Source: Onchocerca lupi
Taxonomy: Eukaryota; Nematoda; Chromadorea; Rhabditida; Onchocercidae
Assembly (NCBI GenBank): GCA_028564675.1
Contig: JAOVVO010000337.1
Coordinates: 1-64,000 of the forward strand
Direction of reading: 5' to 3'
Length of the DNA stretch: 64,000 nucleotides
Shown: piece after piece, positions 1 to 13,272 of the stretch
How positions within the stretch are numbered: the first letter of the stretch is position 1
How the letters are laid out: the number at the start of each line of letters is the position of its first letter
Translations under genes and position numbers: made by a program
Notes under the pieces: generated by a model
What the model was told of the DNA's origin: nothing
Databases searched by the model: none
What the model saw: the letters and a program-made list of their open reading frames with translations, nothing else

Positions 1-130
1 CATAATAAAGGTTTAATTACCCAAGTTTGAGGTTCGTTACCGAGTGAAAGGAAATAGAATTGAAGAAACTGTGAGAACGAAAGAACAGAATTCAACTTAT
101 TATTTTGTCACTATCAGAAAGAAAAAGAGA
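1..130 (+). mobile_element. SL1-bearing repeat fragment, probable LTR end
   Basis: Positions 10-31 match the complete 22-nt nematode spliced leader SL1 (begins GGTTTAATTACCC, ends TTTGAG), directly preceded by AATAAA. The sequence after it, up to about 115 (TTATTATTTTGTCAC), is related to the sequence after a second SL1 copy at 40401. Shared flanks on both sides of SL1 argue for one repeat family, not chance. AATAAA followed by SL1 fits an LTR whose R region begins with the spliced leader; from memory, BEL/Pao elements of nematodes such as Ascaris Tas have been described with SL1 in the LTR. The left end lies outside the window. It is antisense to the neighbouring minus-strand gene. Confidence 0.6.
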
Positions 131-250
131 CACCCCGAAATTGACATCTAGGTGCAAAGCTGTTAAGATATTGTGATGAAAAGCATAGTTCAAGTATTGC
201 TGATTATAATCTACAATAAAGTGAGCTGTAAGATTTTACTAGCGCAATGA

Positions 251-274
251 TTATATATATATATATATATATAC
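251..274. repeat. (TA)n microsatellite
   Basis: An almost pure TA dinucleotide run in the intron downstream of the last visible exon of the PLEKHM1-like gene. It is followed directly by a 26-bp near-copy of part of that exon. Confidence 0.85.
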
Positions 275-349
275 CAATTGATTTTCTACATTTAAAACAT
301 AAATATATATATACAAATTTATTTATTTATATATATAACAAAAATAAAC

Positions 350-2124
350 CTGTATGAAGCAAATGTAGGACCAATTGATTTTCTACATGTAAAACAACGA
401 AAATCTTGAGAATCAAGGCCCTTCTCATGAGGAATCGATGTCAAAATATTAATTAATATTTCATCCGAAAATTGAGAAACATCCCCATTTGAATCAATCT
501 AAATTAATCAAAAAGAAAAAAGAAGTGGTCATTGCTATAAATAATTTCATTTTACTGAAGCGAATAGAAATCAGGAACGAATAACTTAGAAACAAACTTC
601 TGATTTTGGTTCCTTGGAAAGTACGGCTCCTTGATGATCTGATATGGAAAATGATGTCTTAACATCATCACTAGAACGTTGCAACAAATTTTCTACTTTT
701 TCAAATACCGGAATTTCATCACTAAGACTACCACTATCCGAATGTTTCTGATTCACCACCTACAATAATTATGCATGCTGTACAAACAATATTGCATATT
801 TTACAACATTTACAAGAATAAAAAAATAGCAGAAAACTTTGCAGTTACTCCCACAAAAATAAGAGTTGTAAAATGAGAGAATTCCTTAACACATTCACAG
901 GAAATTGCGCGTACAGCAAATGTGAAATCAGAACAGATGGGAAAAAAGTGAGCTGAATCAATGTCGTTAAGACAATCAACAGCAGCTAATAAAAAGAATT
1001 TAAATTTAAGGTTTAACTAGTCCTGAATTACCTCATTCGAAGCTTCAAGAACATTTCTTATTTCCATCTCAAGATTTCGAGAAGAATCTGTGTTAGTCGA
1101 CGAAGACATTTTTGAAGCTTGACCAACCTCCAAATGGGAATTTCAAAGTGACATTGCTCACCAAATTATATATCTTTAATAAAAGCGCTGCAAAAAACAA
1201 AAATTGCTCTGTTAAATAACTAACAAAAGGCTCAGCTTCGCAATGATTATGAACAATCCAGCCTTTACCAAGAAGGCTATTCCCTTCATTATAATGCTCT
1301 GACATATGTAAATCATCTTGCATGGACACCGATCGTTTCTGGAATAAATTTTTAAATCGTTCAAGTAAAAAAGTTGAAGCTGGATATACAAAAATATAAA
1401 ATACTCAAAAAATAGAACTACCAGTTCCACGTCTGATGATTTTTTCGACATAATTCCGATTTTGCTGCCTGATGCAGTGAAAGACTGTTCATTATCGACT
1501 GAGATCGCAGGACAAAGACTATAAAGAACATTATATGGCGTACCCTGTATAGAATTTTCTAGATTGATATCATCAGCCACACCTAAAAAAAAGATGAGAA
1601 TAACATGAATAATCCCTCAACGACTTTAGAGAAAGAAGCAAGAAAATTAAAAATATAAGTTAATGGATCTATCAATTATCAGAAATCTCGATAGCAGATT
1701 ATCTCAAAACTTCATCATAATAATGCCAAACTGCTTAACGGTTTATTAGCATGGAAATTTTTTGTATCATTAATAATCTCAATTATACAGAGCGAAAATA
1801 TACTATTCTGTTAACTTATTTCAAGATGGCGAAACATGTATTTCGTTGTTTTTGCTGCCTAAGCGCATTACTCTGTACTAAAAGGATGTCCGAGTCGAAT
1901 AAACCAGTTACCGATATGTACAGTAATTCAGCAATCATAAAAATAACAAAACAGAACCGTCAGATACTGCACATGAACCAATCCAATTTCCGGAGTCATT
2001 TTGTGAACTTTTCGACATTTCATGGACTGTAAACTCATTGTTCATTGACAATTCACTGTCTGATCCAAATGATTTATCCTCCTTCACTTTCACCGCTTTT
2101 CCTTCACTACAATACATATTTAAT

Positions 2125-2157
<33 letters not shown>

Positions 2158-4648
2158 ATGATAAGTAAAAATATTTCGATTAACAGAAAAATATTACTAC
2201 TCTCGAATCGTCCGATCCTGATTTTCTTTATTTTCGTTATTTAATGTATGGATTGAGGATAAAGTTTGCTGCATGTCGTCATAAGATTTTTCGAAAATTT
2301 TCGTTTCTTTTACAACCTCTTCTACCTTAAAAGAAAAATTCATTGCTTTAATCAATTTTCTTTAAGATTTCTTCTTAATATTCAATACATAATTCATTTC
2401 GACTATGGGATACTTTTTGCATGAAAAAAAATTTACATTCCTAAAGTAATAACAGACCTCAAAGAAGAAATATTGCAGTAATTTATTACTTATTTTATAG
2501 TAATTTATTTATAAAAACCTACATTTTGTGACTCGCTAGGCGTAGCTGGTAGGGACTCATTTCTGGAACTCTTTGAACTGCCAACACTGCTACTTTTAGA
2601 TGAACGCCGAACACGGCGATGAGTACTCCTAATTACTCGTATCTGGAATGAGGATCCACCATTTTTTTCGAGAAAAAAAATTTTGTATGAATTCAAATCA
2701 ACAGATTAGAATCCATTAACCAAATATATATCTGTTTTAAATGCCAAAACAAAAAAAGCATTACAAAATAAAATAAAAACTAAACAATCAACAGATTAGA
2801 ACACCACCACCATACTAACAAAATTTCTGGAACACGATGGAAGTAGAGAAGTAAATAGGACATTTCCTAAATTAGGTGAACAGGATGAATCAAATAGGCA
2901 TATGACTTAAGTCGGTATTATTTGGATAATGCAAACCGCCAGAAAATCATTAATTGAACCTGATGAGGATCGTAATTTAAGATGCTGTCTTCAGGAACTG
3001 GATTTGAAAGTACAGTACTGTTTGCGGCATTCAGAGCTGGGAGATAAATATTCTCTCCATCAAGCATTGATGGATGCGAATAAACAGAAGTTACATCAAC
3101 TTCCCGTCCAGCTGCTTAAAAAACATTGATAGTAAGAGTGAGCAAAGAAGAGAGAGAGAGAAAACAAGGGAATTATTTACTGAACACAAACTAACTATCG
3201 GAATCTCCTGCGTCCGAAGAAAGAGATAATTCTGTAGAACCGCACAAAGACTCTAATGCATTTTCAGCAAGTTCTGTATCCTCGAGCATGCTCAGCGAAC
3301 GACAACGACTCTTTGCTAACTGTTTTACTAAAATAAAAGATTACCTTTGTGGATTTAAAAAATGTCGGCAAAAATGAAAAGTTAAGTAGTCCAAAAGTCT
3401 GGGAAGCTAAGCACTCTGAAAATTGTCCGAATATCAGTAACTGCTCCAAAATAAATTAAATTATGGAACCAAAATACAATTTACGAAATCAAGAATTTAA
3501 CTCACATCTTGCAGGTTCTCCAATTATCAAACCAGAAAGTATCAGTGGAGTAGGAGTCCAAGTGTTAAGAGAGAAACTATTTATGGGAGCCTCGACAGTC
3601 AATCTTGTCAGTCCCTTTATATAACCTGACAGTATATTCATGCGTTCTGTGTCTCTTAGAAAAGCCCATTTGTCGTAAAACTTGCTGAAACATTTAAATT
3701 AAGGCAAAGAAATACCGCTCATGGGATATAAGAAAAAAAAATCAGTGGCGTAGGACTTCCAAAATAGTTAGAAAAGACCTAAAAGCAAGTAAAAAAGAAA
3801 AAATTCAAATAATCGGAAAAGTCGAAGGAAGTTCAAAATACATCTTAAAAGTCTTTCATCTTAAAAGCTGATTTCGTATTAATTTATTGTTCATCAACTA
3901 ACCTTAAGACAACAATATTACGTGACAGCAAATTTAAGTAATTTTCTATTGTATTTTCATTCAATAGTATCCTGACCCACGCCTGCAAGCAATACATAAA
4001 ATTTACATATTTACAATATAAACATGCGATGCAAGCTTGAACGTACATAGCATTCAAGAACAATTGAACAATTCTATCTATCTAAATAATAAGAGAAAAA
4101 ATTTAATTTACCCGTGACTTTCCTATTTCCGTCTTTATCTGATTCAGTGCAGCTATTTGATCCAATACTGCTTTATGCGTATATTTGCTAACAAATGGCC
4201 AAAAATTCTGAAAATATCATTTTCACTAAACAGGCTTCTGTAATAAGGAGAATGAAAATATTTTTAGGATGTTCGTTAAAAATTTTCACCGGTTCCGGAT
4301 ATCTTGAGCTTCGTGGTTTCTTGTGAAAGAATGCTGTTTTCAAGCCATGAATGAACAATGCTTCAATCGTATTACAAAGTATTTGAGTAGATTCCCTAAA
4401 AATTAGAGCTGTTTCGAGCAAAAAAAAATTCAAACGGTGAATATAAACGGTTCAACATTAAAAACAATTGTTTTACCTGAATTTTATTCAATAATATGGA
4501 TTTCTTACGAAACGGGAAATAGAAAAAAAAAAAAAAAAAGAAATTACTTGGAGAGTGCATCGCCGGATGGATATTCTGATGTTGCTTGTTTAAGTACATT
4601 TGCTAATTCGGTTGTAAGTTTCGTTTTTATCTCATTCTGTTCAGCCAT
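350..4648 (-). CDS. PLEKHM1-like RUN and Rubicon-homology domain protein (3' end beyond window)
   Basis: Endolysosomal adaptor family: PLEKHM1 binds Rab7 and HOPS and promotes late endosome/autophagosome fusion. Exons in order: 4548-4648, 4290-4395, 4112-4207, 3903-3982, 3506-3684, 3196-3327, 2960-3111, 2523-2642, 2201-2325, 1958-2106, 1422-1582, 1269-1338, 1032-1117, 598-759, 350-498. A RUN domain covers about residues 30-175: FIHGLK, FWPF, GKSRAWVR, LNEN, FYDKWAFLRD, then NTWTPTPLILSG, which matches PLEKHM1. The last exon reads IPHEKGLDSQDFRCFTCRKS, the start of the Rubicon-homology zinc region, again PLEKHM1-like. The roughly 400-residue linker is Ser-rich with a basic patch (THRRVRRSSK), and I see no PH domain. 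The 1269/1117 junction is uncertain because its acceptor is weak; a micro-exon at 1162-1187 is an alternative. Donor 1958 (GTTCTG) is also weak. Confidence 0.85.
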
Positions 4649-5842
4649 TTTTTTTTCTTCTTTCTTGGATGAGTCATATCATACTATATCATATGATTAC
4701 AAAATTAATCATCTGTTCTTTTGACTGGAATCTATGAAAATAATTGCAAACTTCACACTAGTTTCTCTCGCAACAAAATTGAACTAGTTGATGCTTAGAC
4801 AGTAATGAAAGATTGAGAGATTTGAAGAACAAAGAACAATTTTAACTAATCGCAAAAAAAAAAAAAAAAAACTTATCAAGACTTATCAGTTCAATTTCCC
4901 ACCCACTAACGAAACACATTCTGAAAATGAAAAATCCCGGCCTTAAGTGTTGTGTATCATAACGCTACAGCTGACGCGTGACACAGACCAAAAGCTTTTT
5001 TTTAGTTGCCTCAAGGCTGGATTCTTTCTCATCCCAGGTTTTGGCTGGGCTCTTCTTCACTTCAGGCTTTGTTTTTCTGTGGGTCTTAGTTTTTCTATGG
5101 GATTGAGATTCGTATCTCGTTGAGTTTACGTTGGTTTTTTCGTGAAATCGATAAAATAAACTTTTCGTAAAATAATCTTAGCGATGAATCGGTCTGAATT
5201 ACAAAAAAAATGTACAAATATTGTGATAAATGGACGGATGAAGAAGAAGAGGTGGAAGGTCGTCAACACTCATAATTCCTTTATGTCTTTCAAAGTTGTT
5301 TCCTTAAATAATATAGATTTGTCAGAGACCATGATCTGTATATTGTGTTCACTAAAATTATCAGAAATTACTTCTCTCTAATCTTCATCGCCGGAACGAA
5401 GTTAATGCTCACGAAGCCAGAAAATTTTGAAATATAAGTTCACGTATTCCTAGAGAAAGTTAAGATTTCAAAATAAATGCATTGTTCATACAAAAATATG
5501 AAAATGTCTATTCTTTGTGAAAATATAGAAATCTAGCAAATTTGATCGAAAAAAAAAAGGAATTGAGAATGTCGAAATTTCATCAAAGTTTAAATTAGAG
5601 AAGGTGTTTCACATACTTTCTGACTTTAGATGCCATTTCTTGATTTCTTCGGTCTGTATGAACAGTATAGTTATTTTGAAAATGCATATGAAATGTTCTT
5701 ATAAAATTATGGAAAGTTAATTTCAATGCTTGAAATGAATGCTAAAACACTGAAAATAAGTGAATAAATAATTTTTCTTGTTGACAGTGGGATCTGTTTG
5801 ACTTTTCTTATCGAATACCATCGGATAGTTAATTTTTCAGCA
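4649..5842. promoter_or_regulatory. Divergent intergenic region
   Basis: About 1.2 kb between the start codons of the minus-strand PLEKHM1-like gene and the plus-strand CHMP4 gene, so it should hold both promoters. Positions 4960-5160 are less AT-rich than the surroundings. An open frame starting at 5184 was examined, but it shows no family similarity or splice context. I see no specific promoter motif. Confidence 0.5.
5831..5842 (+). promoter_or_regulatory. Probable SL trans-splice acceptor for CHMP4
   Basis: AATTTTTCAG ends two bases before the CHMP4 start codon at 5843. A TTTTCAG acceptor with no visible 5' exon and an almost absent leader is the usual layout of a nematode SL1 trans-spliced gene. 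It also fixes the start codon. No transcript evidence is available here. Confidence 0.6.
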
Positions 5843-7212
5843 ATGAGTGTTTTTGGAAAAATATTTGGTAGCAGTAGAAAGCAGCAAGCACCACCAGCAA
5901 CTCCACAAGAATCTATACAAAAATTGCGGGAAACCGAGGAAATGCTGGTGAAGAAACAAGAATTCTTAGAGAAGAAAATAGAAGCTGTAAATTTTTCAGC
6001 TTTAATTTTCTTTTTTTTTTTATTTGTATAATTTGAAGGTTAATGTTTCTTTCTTCTCTTTTTTTTTTCTTAACAAATTATTGGCGAGACCAATAAATGT
6101 TATTAGATTTAGAACGTTAAGCTCGTGGAATCATTTATGTTTCCAAGAAGTAAAGCTTATGTTAAGATTGAATCTCTTGAAAATTCAAGGAGAAAATTTT
6201 TAAAATTAAAACTAGAATTAATTCAAGATGCATAATAAACTACTGTGAATCAGGATTATTTCAGGAAATTGCATCTGCAAGAAAACATGGAACGAAAAAC
6301 AAGCGATTGGCTTTGCACGCATTAAAACGGAAGAAACAATTTGAGAAGCAGTTGCAACACATTGATGGCGTTTTGTCAACAATTGAATTCCAGCGAGAAG
6401 CTTTGGAAAATGCATCAACAAATGCTGAAGTGTTACAAGTAATGGGTTCTGCCGCAAAAGCTCTTAAAACAGCACATAACGATATGGATGTAGATCAGGT
6501 AAATGCTTCCATTATTGTATTTTTTCTCTTAGTAATTTCTCATGGGCAGGAAAATTCCTCTGCTTGTTCTCAGATTTATAAGTGCCTGCCCGAAAAATAG
6601 TTGATCTTATTATGTGAAATAGTGAAATGATTTGAATTGGATGTTGTGATTATTGTCATCATTCTTAAAGAAATTTAATATTCCAAGAGTAGCAAACGTG
6701 ATATATTCAAGAAAAAAGATCTTAGTTAGTTGCATTAAAAGTAAAATTCGTTAACAGGTACACGACTTAATGGAGGATATAGCAGAACAGCAAGAGGTTG
6801 CTAATGAAATTGCTGAAGCAATTAGTAATCCAGTTGGTTTTGGCCAAGATATGGATGAGGAGGAATTGCTCAAGGAACTGGAAGAACTGGAGCAGGTTTG
6901 TCTTTAATTTCATCCTTTATTTACATATTCTTTCTTAGCAAAAACGTTTTGTATCTATGTCAGTATTTCCAACGAGTGAAATTCTGTTTTTGCATTTTTA
7001 CTGATTATGTATAATTTCTGATTAATCATCAAAATTTCTTGCAGGAAGAACTTGACAAACAGCTTCTAGATGTTGGACCGACACCATCATCCGTATCAGC
7101 TTTGCCTGAAGCTCCAACAGCTGAACTTCCAGTCTCTGGAAAGAAGGTCATTGCCAAAAAACAACAAGAGGATGATGATTTGGCCGAATTAGAAGCTTGG
7201 GCAAATGCATGA
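5843..7212 (+). CDS. vps-32: ESCRT-III subunit CHMP4/Vps32 (Snf7 family)
   Basis: Polymerising ESCRT-III core subunit for multivesicular body formation, abscission and membrane repair, acting on the cytosolic face of endosomes. Exons 5843-5986, 6265-6498, 6758-6895 and 7045-7212 are all joined in phase 0 and give 227 residues, the usual CHMP4 length. The protein starts MSVFGKIFGSSRK; the basic, helical Snf7 core includes KRLALHALKRKKQFEKQL, then the acidic helices (DEEELLKELEELEQ). It ends DDDLAELEAWANA, a typical MIM1 motif for VPS4 binding. The start is supported by a splice acceptor two bases upstream. AATAAA at 7556-7561 is a likely poly(A) signal. The divergent neighbour is also an endolysosomal gene, but nothing shows co-regulation. 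Assignment is firm; orthology to one worm paralogue (vps-32.1) is inferred. Confidence 0.96.
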
Positions 7213-10200
7213 TCAGTTGATGATTATTTAATTGTTTCTTCTATTGTGTTATTTTTTCAGTTTTCCATTGTCATCATTATCATCAGCATCTACTTTTCGG
7301 TTATTATAATTATAGTTTCAACTTGCTGTTATTTATATCGCAAAATCATAAGTATCGAATTCTGTTCGAAGAGTAAGTTCTTGTAAATACATGTGATTTG
7401 AATTATTTATAGCAGTTTTTTATTTTTCGGGGTATTTTCTGGTGGCAATTTTATATCTCAATTATTACATAAATGTATAGAACTTCGAATATTCTTGTTT
7501 TTTTTTTTTTCTCATTACGACTTTTTAAACTGCAGTCAAAATGAATTTTCTTCTCAATAAAAACAAGTTTGCTTTTTTTTTTTTATTTCATATTTTTGCG
7601 AATTAAAATCATTTTCTGGATAATTGTATATTTTGATAGCATTATGTGTAATAGATAAAAACGTAATGAATTTTTCATTTTTTTTTTTTTTTTTTGTAAT
7701 CACAGACCGAATTAATTATTGCTGCCATCTTCTATATTAGTATAACTGATATTTTTATCGCTTGCAAAAGCTAAGTTTGATAATTTAAATTCATTAACCA
7801 AAATTTTGAGTTGGCAATATTTTGGTTTCTAATAGTGTTTCATAGCCATTCTTTCTAAACTATAGCATCCAAGTGAACTAATTATAAATTCTTTTCAAAA
7901 TAAATGGAGTTGTAGGTGGATGAATTACATTCTTTATTTGCAAAAAAAAAGGTAAAGGTTTTTTAAAAAAGGTTATTGCGCGAAGAAATTGTCGCACATC
8001 TTGTCAATTAAAAGAAAAGAAAAGACAGGGAAAAAGAATATAATGGCTAGGAAGTTAAACAATCTAAGGAAATCTAGCCGAAAATTAGATAATCTGAATT
8101 TTTGCGATTGTTTCGTAATGTTTTTTCCTTACTTTCATAATTATTCTATAATTTGTTTATTATCGTTCGGAGAAATTAAATTCGAATATATATTTTTCTT
8201 TTTTTTAGAGGCAGCTAAAAAGTTTTGTTGGCATGAAATTCACTTTTTCTTTTTTTAAAGGACCACATTTTACATTGCAATTAATTATGATACAATTTTT
8301 GAAGGAAAAATTTTTTTTTTGCTTCTGAAAATAAAATTAATTTCTTATCATTTGTAAAAAAAAAAAAAAAGAAAGAAATCGTTTTTTTCTGGAATTAATT
8401 CCAGTATTTATTTAATAAGCTATTATTTCATCGAATTATCAATGAATTCATAATCATGAAGAGAATCATAAACAAATCAACAAAAAACATTGTCAAAATT
8501 TTTAATCTAATATTATTTCAAATTAGCGGGCAGAAATTTTGCAAATTGATAAGATTTTCTGTTGAAAGATATCCAGAAATCATAATAAAGAGTGGTTTCC
8601 TTGGATGTTTCAAATATCGATCCGAATTTTGCCAAATAATGCTTCTAAAATTCATCATGCTATTCTTATATTCTTTATTGATTATAGTGTTAAATCATGA
8701 ATTAGTTCTTTAAAAAAGTTTTCAATTGCTGATGCATTTGCTCCTTTATGGATTTTAAATTATGAATTTTCGTTTTTTATCTTTCTTTTTTTTTTTTTTT
8801 TTTTACAATAGCACTAAAATTTTATGAAAAAGCAGCTACTTCTACTCCTTAGTACCAAAATATTTTGTGTGTTACTATTGTAACGGCAAAAAATAAATTA
8901 CTCAATAATAAAAAACTTTCCCATTTTGAAAGGTATCTTAATTTTAATTAATATTATAAAGTTTCATAATTTCAAGTCAGTTCTTTTAATTTTTTATTTC
9001 TGATTCGTTAAATTATCACAGAGGAAACATGATAATTTGGTTCTTGTTATTCCAAATTATGTTATACTAATCAGTACCAAGTATTAATTGAATTGAAAGA
9101 ATTGAAATTCAAATTGATAGGTTCATTTAACTTTTCCACCAGAGATATTATTTGAGTAATTTAAAATTTTAAATTATTGAATTAGCCTCCAGATGAAAAG
9201 ACTTTGGCATAGAAAAGTTACAGTTTCAAATGGATCGACTTCAACTATTGTAAATTGAATTTTTTTTTTTTTTTTTTTTTTCATCAAATAGTGATTGCAT
9301 TTAACAATCAGAAATTCCTGTAAAAAAATCATATTTACCGAAAAATTGATTCTATAATAATAATTCTATATAAAATTTAAAATCTTTTCTTCTGAAGAAA
9401 TTTTCAAAATGTGATTCAAAGTTTATGAAATTCAAACTTTTTTTCAATTCTAAATTTGAATTATTCAAACATTCGGCAATCAGTCAACTCATCATAAATT
9501 ACGAACATATCTCGAATTTAAATAAAAGAAAAATAAGCATTTTTTTTTGTTTTATCAAATTACGTAAAATCTTATAAGCGTATTATTTTTGATAAGAATA
9601 TAAACTATGAATGAATAAAAATCATCGAAATCAGATCAATCAGATCAAAATCAAAGTAAATTGATTGTTGGAATATTTTAACAAGTTGTAATTTTTATTG
9701 GTATAAAAAAAAAAAAGAAAAAAAGTATGACAAAACTAATTTCTATGATACTAGTTATATCTTCTTTTTTTTTCATTTATTTTCTATTTTTTATTTTTTT
9801 TTTATTTTCTTTTTTTTTTTGAGAGAGAGATAAATAAATATATCTTGTTGATATCATTACTTTTTAATATCATATTAAATGATTTTAGTATTTACATATC
9901 ATCATTTATCTTTTAAAAAACTTATATAAAATTATAACCTTTTAATGAAAAAAAAAAAAAAAAACTTTTTCTTTTTTTCATCAAAAAAAGAAAAGAAAAG
10001 AATTCAATAACGTTTTTTTTTTTTTCTGTCAACAAAAGTAACGCTACTTTTTGCTAATTAGTTAAGTGAAGCTTAAGCAAAATATATAATTCTACACACT
10101 TTAATTAAGACCACCTAAATATCGTAATGCATTTTTCTTTTTCTGGTTAGATTTTCAAATCTGTCTATTTCAATTTTACAAAATATCTGTTAATGAATGT

Positions 10201-12059
10201 TTTCATTTTGGCTCTTAATTTTTTTCAAATTACATATATTTCATCCAGAAAATTTCCTTCACTTTTGGATCTTCTTAGATGGAAGCTCAGCTCATTCAAT
10301 TTTTTTTTTCTCTCAAATATTGCCCAAATTTCATATTTTATTTAATAATGAAAATTCTTCAAACTTCACATAGCATTCTCAAATTTTTTTTTATCATTGT
10401 TAAAAAAAAAAAAAAAAAAAATTCCACCATTTATGAAATGATTTGAGAAAAAAGACAAACAAACAAATCTTAATTACCTAATGTTTTTGAAAAAATTTCA
10501 ACTTTTTATTAAAAATGTTTTTGATAATTTTTTTTTTTTTCAAAGAAACTTCTATAAATTCATATATTTTTCAATTCTTTAATCTTTTATATTTTCTAAT
10601 TTTTTATTATTCTAATTATCTTGCATATATTAACATATGTTTTTGATTAATTACTAAAGAGAATAACAATCGATAATAATAAATTAAATTACAATAAATT
10701 AAAATTATTTTTCTTTTTCTTTTTTTTTTTTTTTTTTTGAAATATTAGAGATATTATAGATTTAATTTATGGTGAAAAAAATAATTTCAACATTTTTCTA
10801 ATTCATTTCAATTCTGCTTCCTTTATACTTCGTTCGTAAAATGCTTTAAAATATTGCAGGAGCATGAAATTTATAAAAATAAAACAAACATGAATTCGTG
10901 TTACTAACTACTTCTAGCAATTTAAATTTAACGAAAAAAAAAATTGATATTAGTCAAATCATAACTGTGATACAACTATTCGAACTCCTAAAATTTCATT
11001 TTATTTAAGAAAAAAGAAAATTTCTAATTGAAACATTCAAAAACTTGAAATAGATCGAAAAAGATTATTATAAACTGACAGAGAAAAAAGTTAGCGAAAA
11101 AATTATTGTTTATATAAAACAATAATTTCAAGTAATTACTTGCTAAGTTTCATAATTAATTAAGCAAAAATTGAAATTGATTCTCTGAAAATTCATTTGA
11201 TTGGATTAATTTGCATAAATTTAAACATTGAAAATTTTTGAGAAATTTTTTTTTTTCTTATTAAATTTTCATCTTTTTTTTTTTTTTTTTTTTAAGATTA
11301 TTGAAGTTTTAAAATTTTATTTCAATAAACTTTGCACAAATCAATATGCTTTGATGTTAACTATTCGTAGCAAATAAAATTTAAAACAAATCGAAGAATT
11401 TTGAAGCAGAAGACTAACGAAAACAATCGGAAATAATTTTGCTTCCTCTTTGTTTACAAAGATCTTTGGCCTTTTTTTTTTTTTTTTAGCAGATAGGCTA
11501 AAGATGTCATCAAATAATTAAGCAAATTTTTCTTTTGTTTAATTAAAAAAACACAATTTTTCATTATTTCAATAAAAATATTTATTGCAAATTTTTTATG
11601 CCTAATTTTGCATAACATCACTGATGAGTAATCAATTGGTAAAGAAAAGACTATTATTAGAGTTTCTATATTCAGATTAAAAATGGAGATAAGCAGTAAG
11701 TTATTGATTGTTGGATTTTGAAACTTTGAAGTAATGTTGGAATGGATCAGCTTATTTGTCACGTTCAAATTTTCAAATCTTTATCTATTTGCTGGATGAA
11801 AAATATAGCATTAGATAATAGATAATGATTAAATATAAGCATTTTTTATATTTGAAATTTTCGGAATGTTAATTAGCATTCGGTCGATTGCTTCTTTTCT
11901 TCCTTGGAGTTATTTTGAAATGGCTATTTCAATTTTGTTATTTAAATGAAAACTTTTTACTTTTAATCATCCTGTTTAATATTAATTTACAAATGAATTT
12001 TATCAATTTATCTTGAAAAATCATCAGCAAGAATCTTTTCCATCTATTATTCAAATTTT

Positions 12060-12390
12060 TTAATAGATGAAAGAAACTTTATCGTCAATTTCCGAAGTTT
12101 GAATTGACAATTTAAGAAGTTTTGATTTGAAGGTTCAAATTCAAATTCAAATTTCAAATTAAAGATTTAGCTCAAATTCAGATTTCAAATTAGTTAAAGT
12201 TCAAACTATTCAAATTATGAAGTTCAAATTAAAGATTCAGTAAGTATACATTTTTAATTTATAATTTTTTTTTCTTTTTTTTTGAATTAAAGATTGAACT
12301 GACGAAATTTGAATTGAGAAAGTTCGAGTTGAAATTTCGAAGTTTGAATTGAAGATTTAAGAAGTTTTGAATTGAAGATTCAAAAAGCAA
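12060..12390. repeat. TTCAAATT/GAATTGAAGA-type degenerate repeats
   Basis: Short units such as GTTCAAATTCAAATTCAAAT and GAATTGAAGATTTAAGAAG recur many times in both orientations over about 330 bases. It is an imperfect low-complexity array with no coding potential. Confidence 0.6.
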
Positions 12391-13272
12391 AACTTTGATA
12401 ATATAACCTGGCCAATCGGTAAAAATTATTTATTTTTTATTTATGAGTTTTTTTTTTTTACAGAAATTATTCATACTTTTTGTCTTGTTTCTCTAATTCT
12501 CTCTTGCGTTAATTAGGCACTAAAATATGCTTTTAGAATAATTTAATTTCACAAATAATAGCAAATTTGGCCTGAGATGACCTAATGGAAAAAGCTACAA
12601 GGATGGGATTAGTTCTTTTGCGCTATCTATTTTTTCTCATTAAATAATTTTTACAATTTTCAGATCAAAAAAAAAAGTGCCAAGGCAGTAGTAGAAAATA
12701 AATGAAGCCAAAATGTAATATTAGGCCAAAATTTAAGATGCAAGAAAAAAAGCCATGCAATTTATAAATTAGATCACAATTAAAATGATATTGAAATAAG
12801 TTGGAATTTTTGGCTGATCTACTCTTCTGTAATGAGTGCAAAAAAATCATGCAAGACATTTTATCTTTAATTGAAAAACAAATTTATCGATAACTCTCAA
12901 ATATTAATGAATTCTTACGATTAAAAATCTAACAAAATTCATTCATTAAATCATTCGTTCATTGATACTATGATTTTACTGTATTGATACCGTATTTCAC
13001 TATGTTTTAACTACTGTACTTTGCTGCAATAATTTTACCGTATTTTTGGAAAAAGAATGATGGAAGATATATAATTTTTGCAAAAGCAAAATGACAACTT
13101 TTAGCTATTATATTGAATTATACAATTTTCGTTATATTTAATGATGTCATCTATTATCAATCGTCAATGCTAACTTCGTATCTCTTCCGTAAACATTCAA
13201 TCTTATTTGTTTTGCCAAATTTTTCATTTCACAAATATCTTTTGCTTAATAAATCTTTTTCATCGAAATTAA

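Noticed and set aside
10..31. SL1 copies read as SL RNA genes
   Set aside because: An SL RNA gene should continue with a splice donor and a conserved body with an Sm site. The copy at 40401 has no GT after the leader, neither is followed by a recognisable body, and both share non-SL flanks of a repeat.
2929..3129. Plus-strand 66-residue frame
   Set aside because: It is antisense to the 2960-3111 exon of the PLEKHM1-like gene, whose phases match both neighbours.
5184..5381. 65-codon open frame upstream of CHMP4
   Set aside because: No similarity, no splice partner and Lys/Asn-rich composition typical of chance frames; CHMP4 has its own acceptor and start at 5843.
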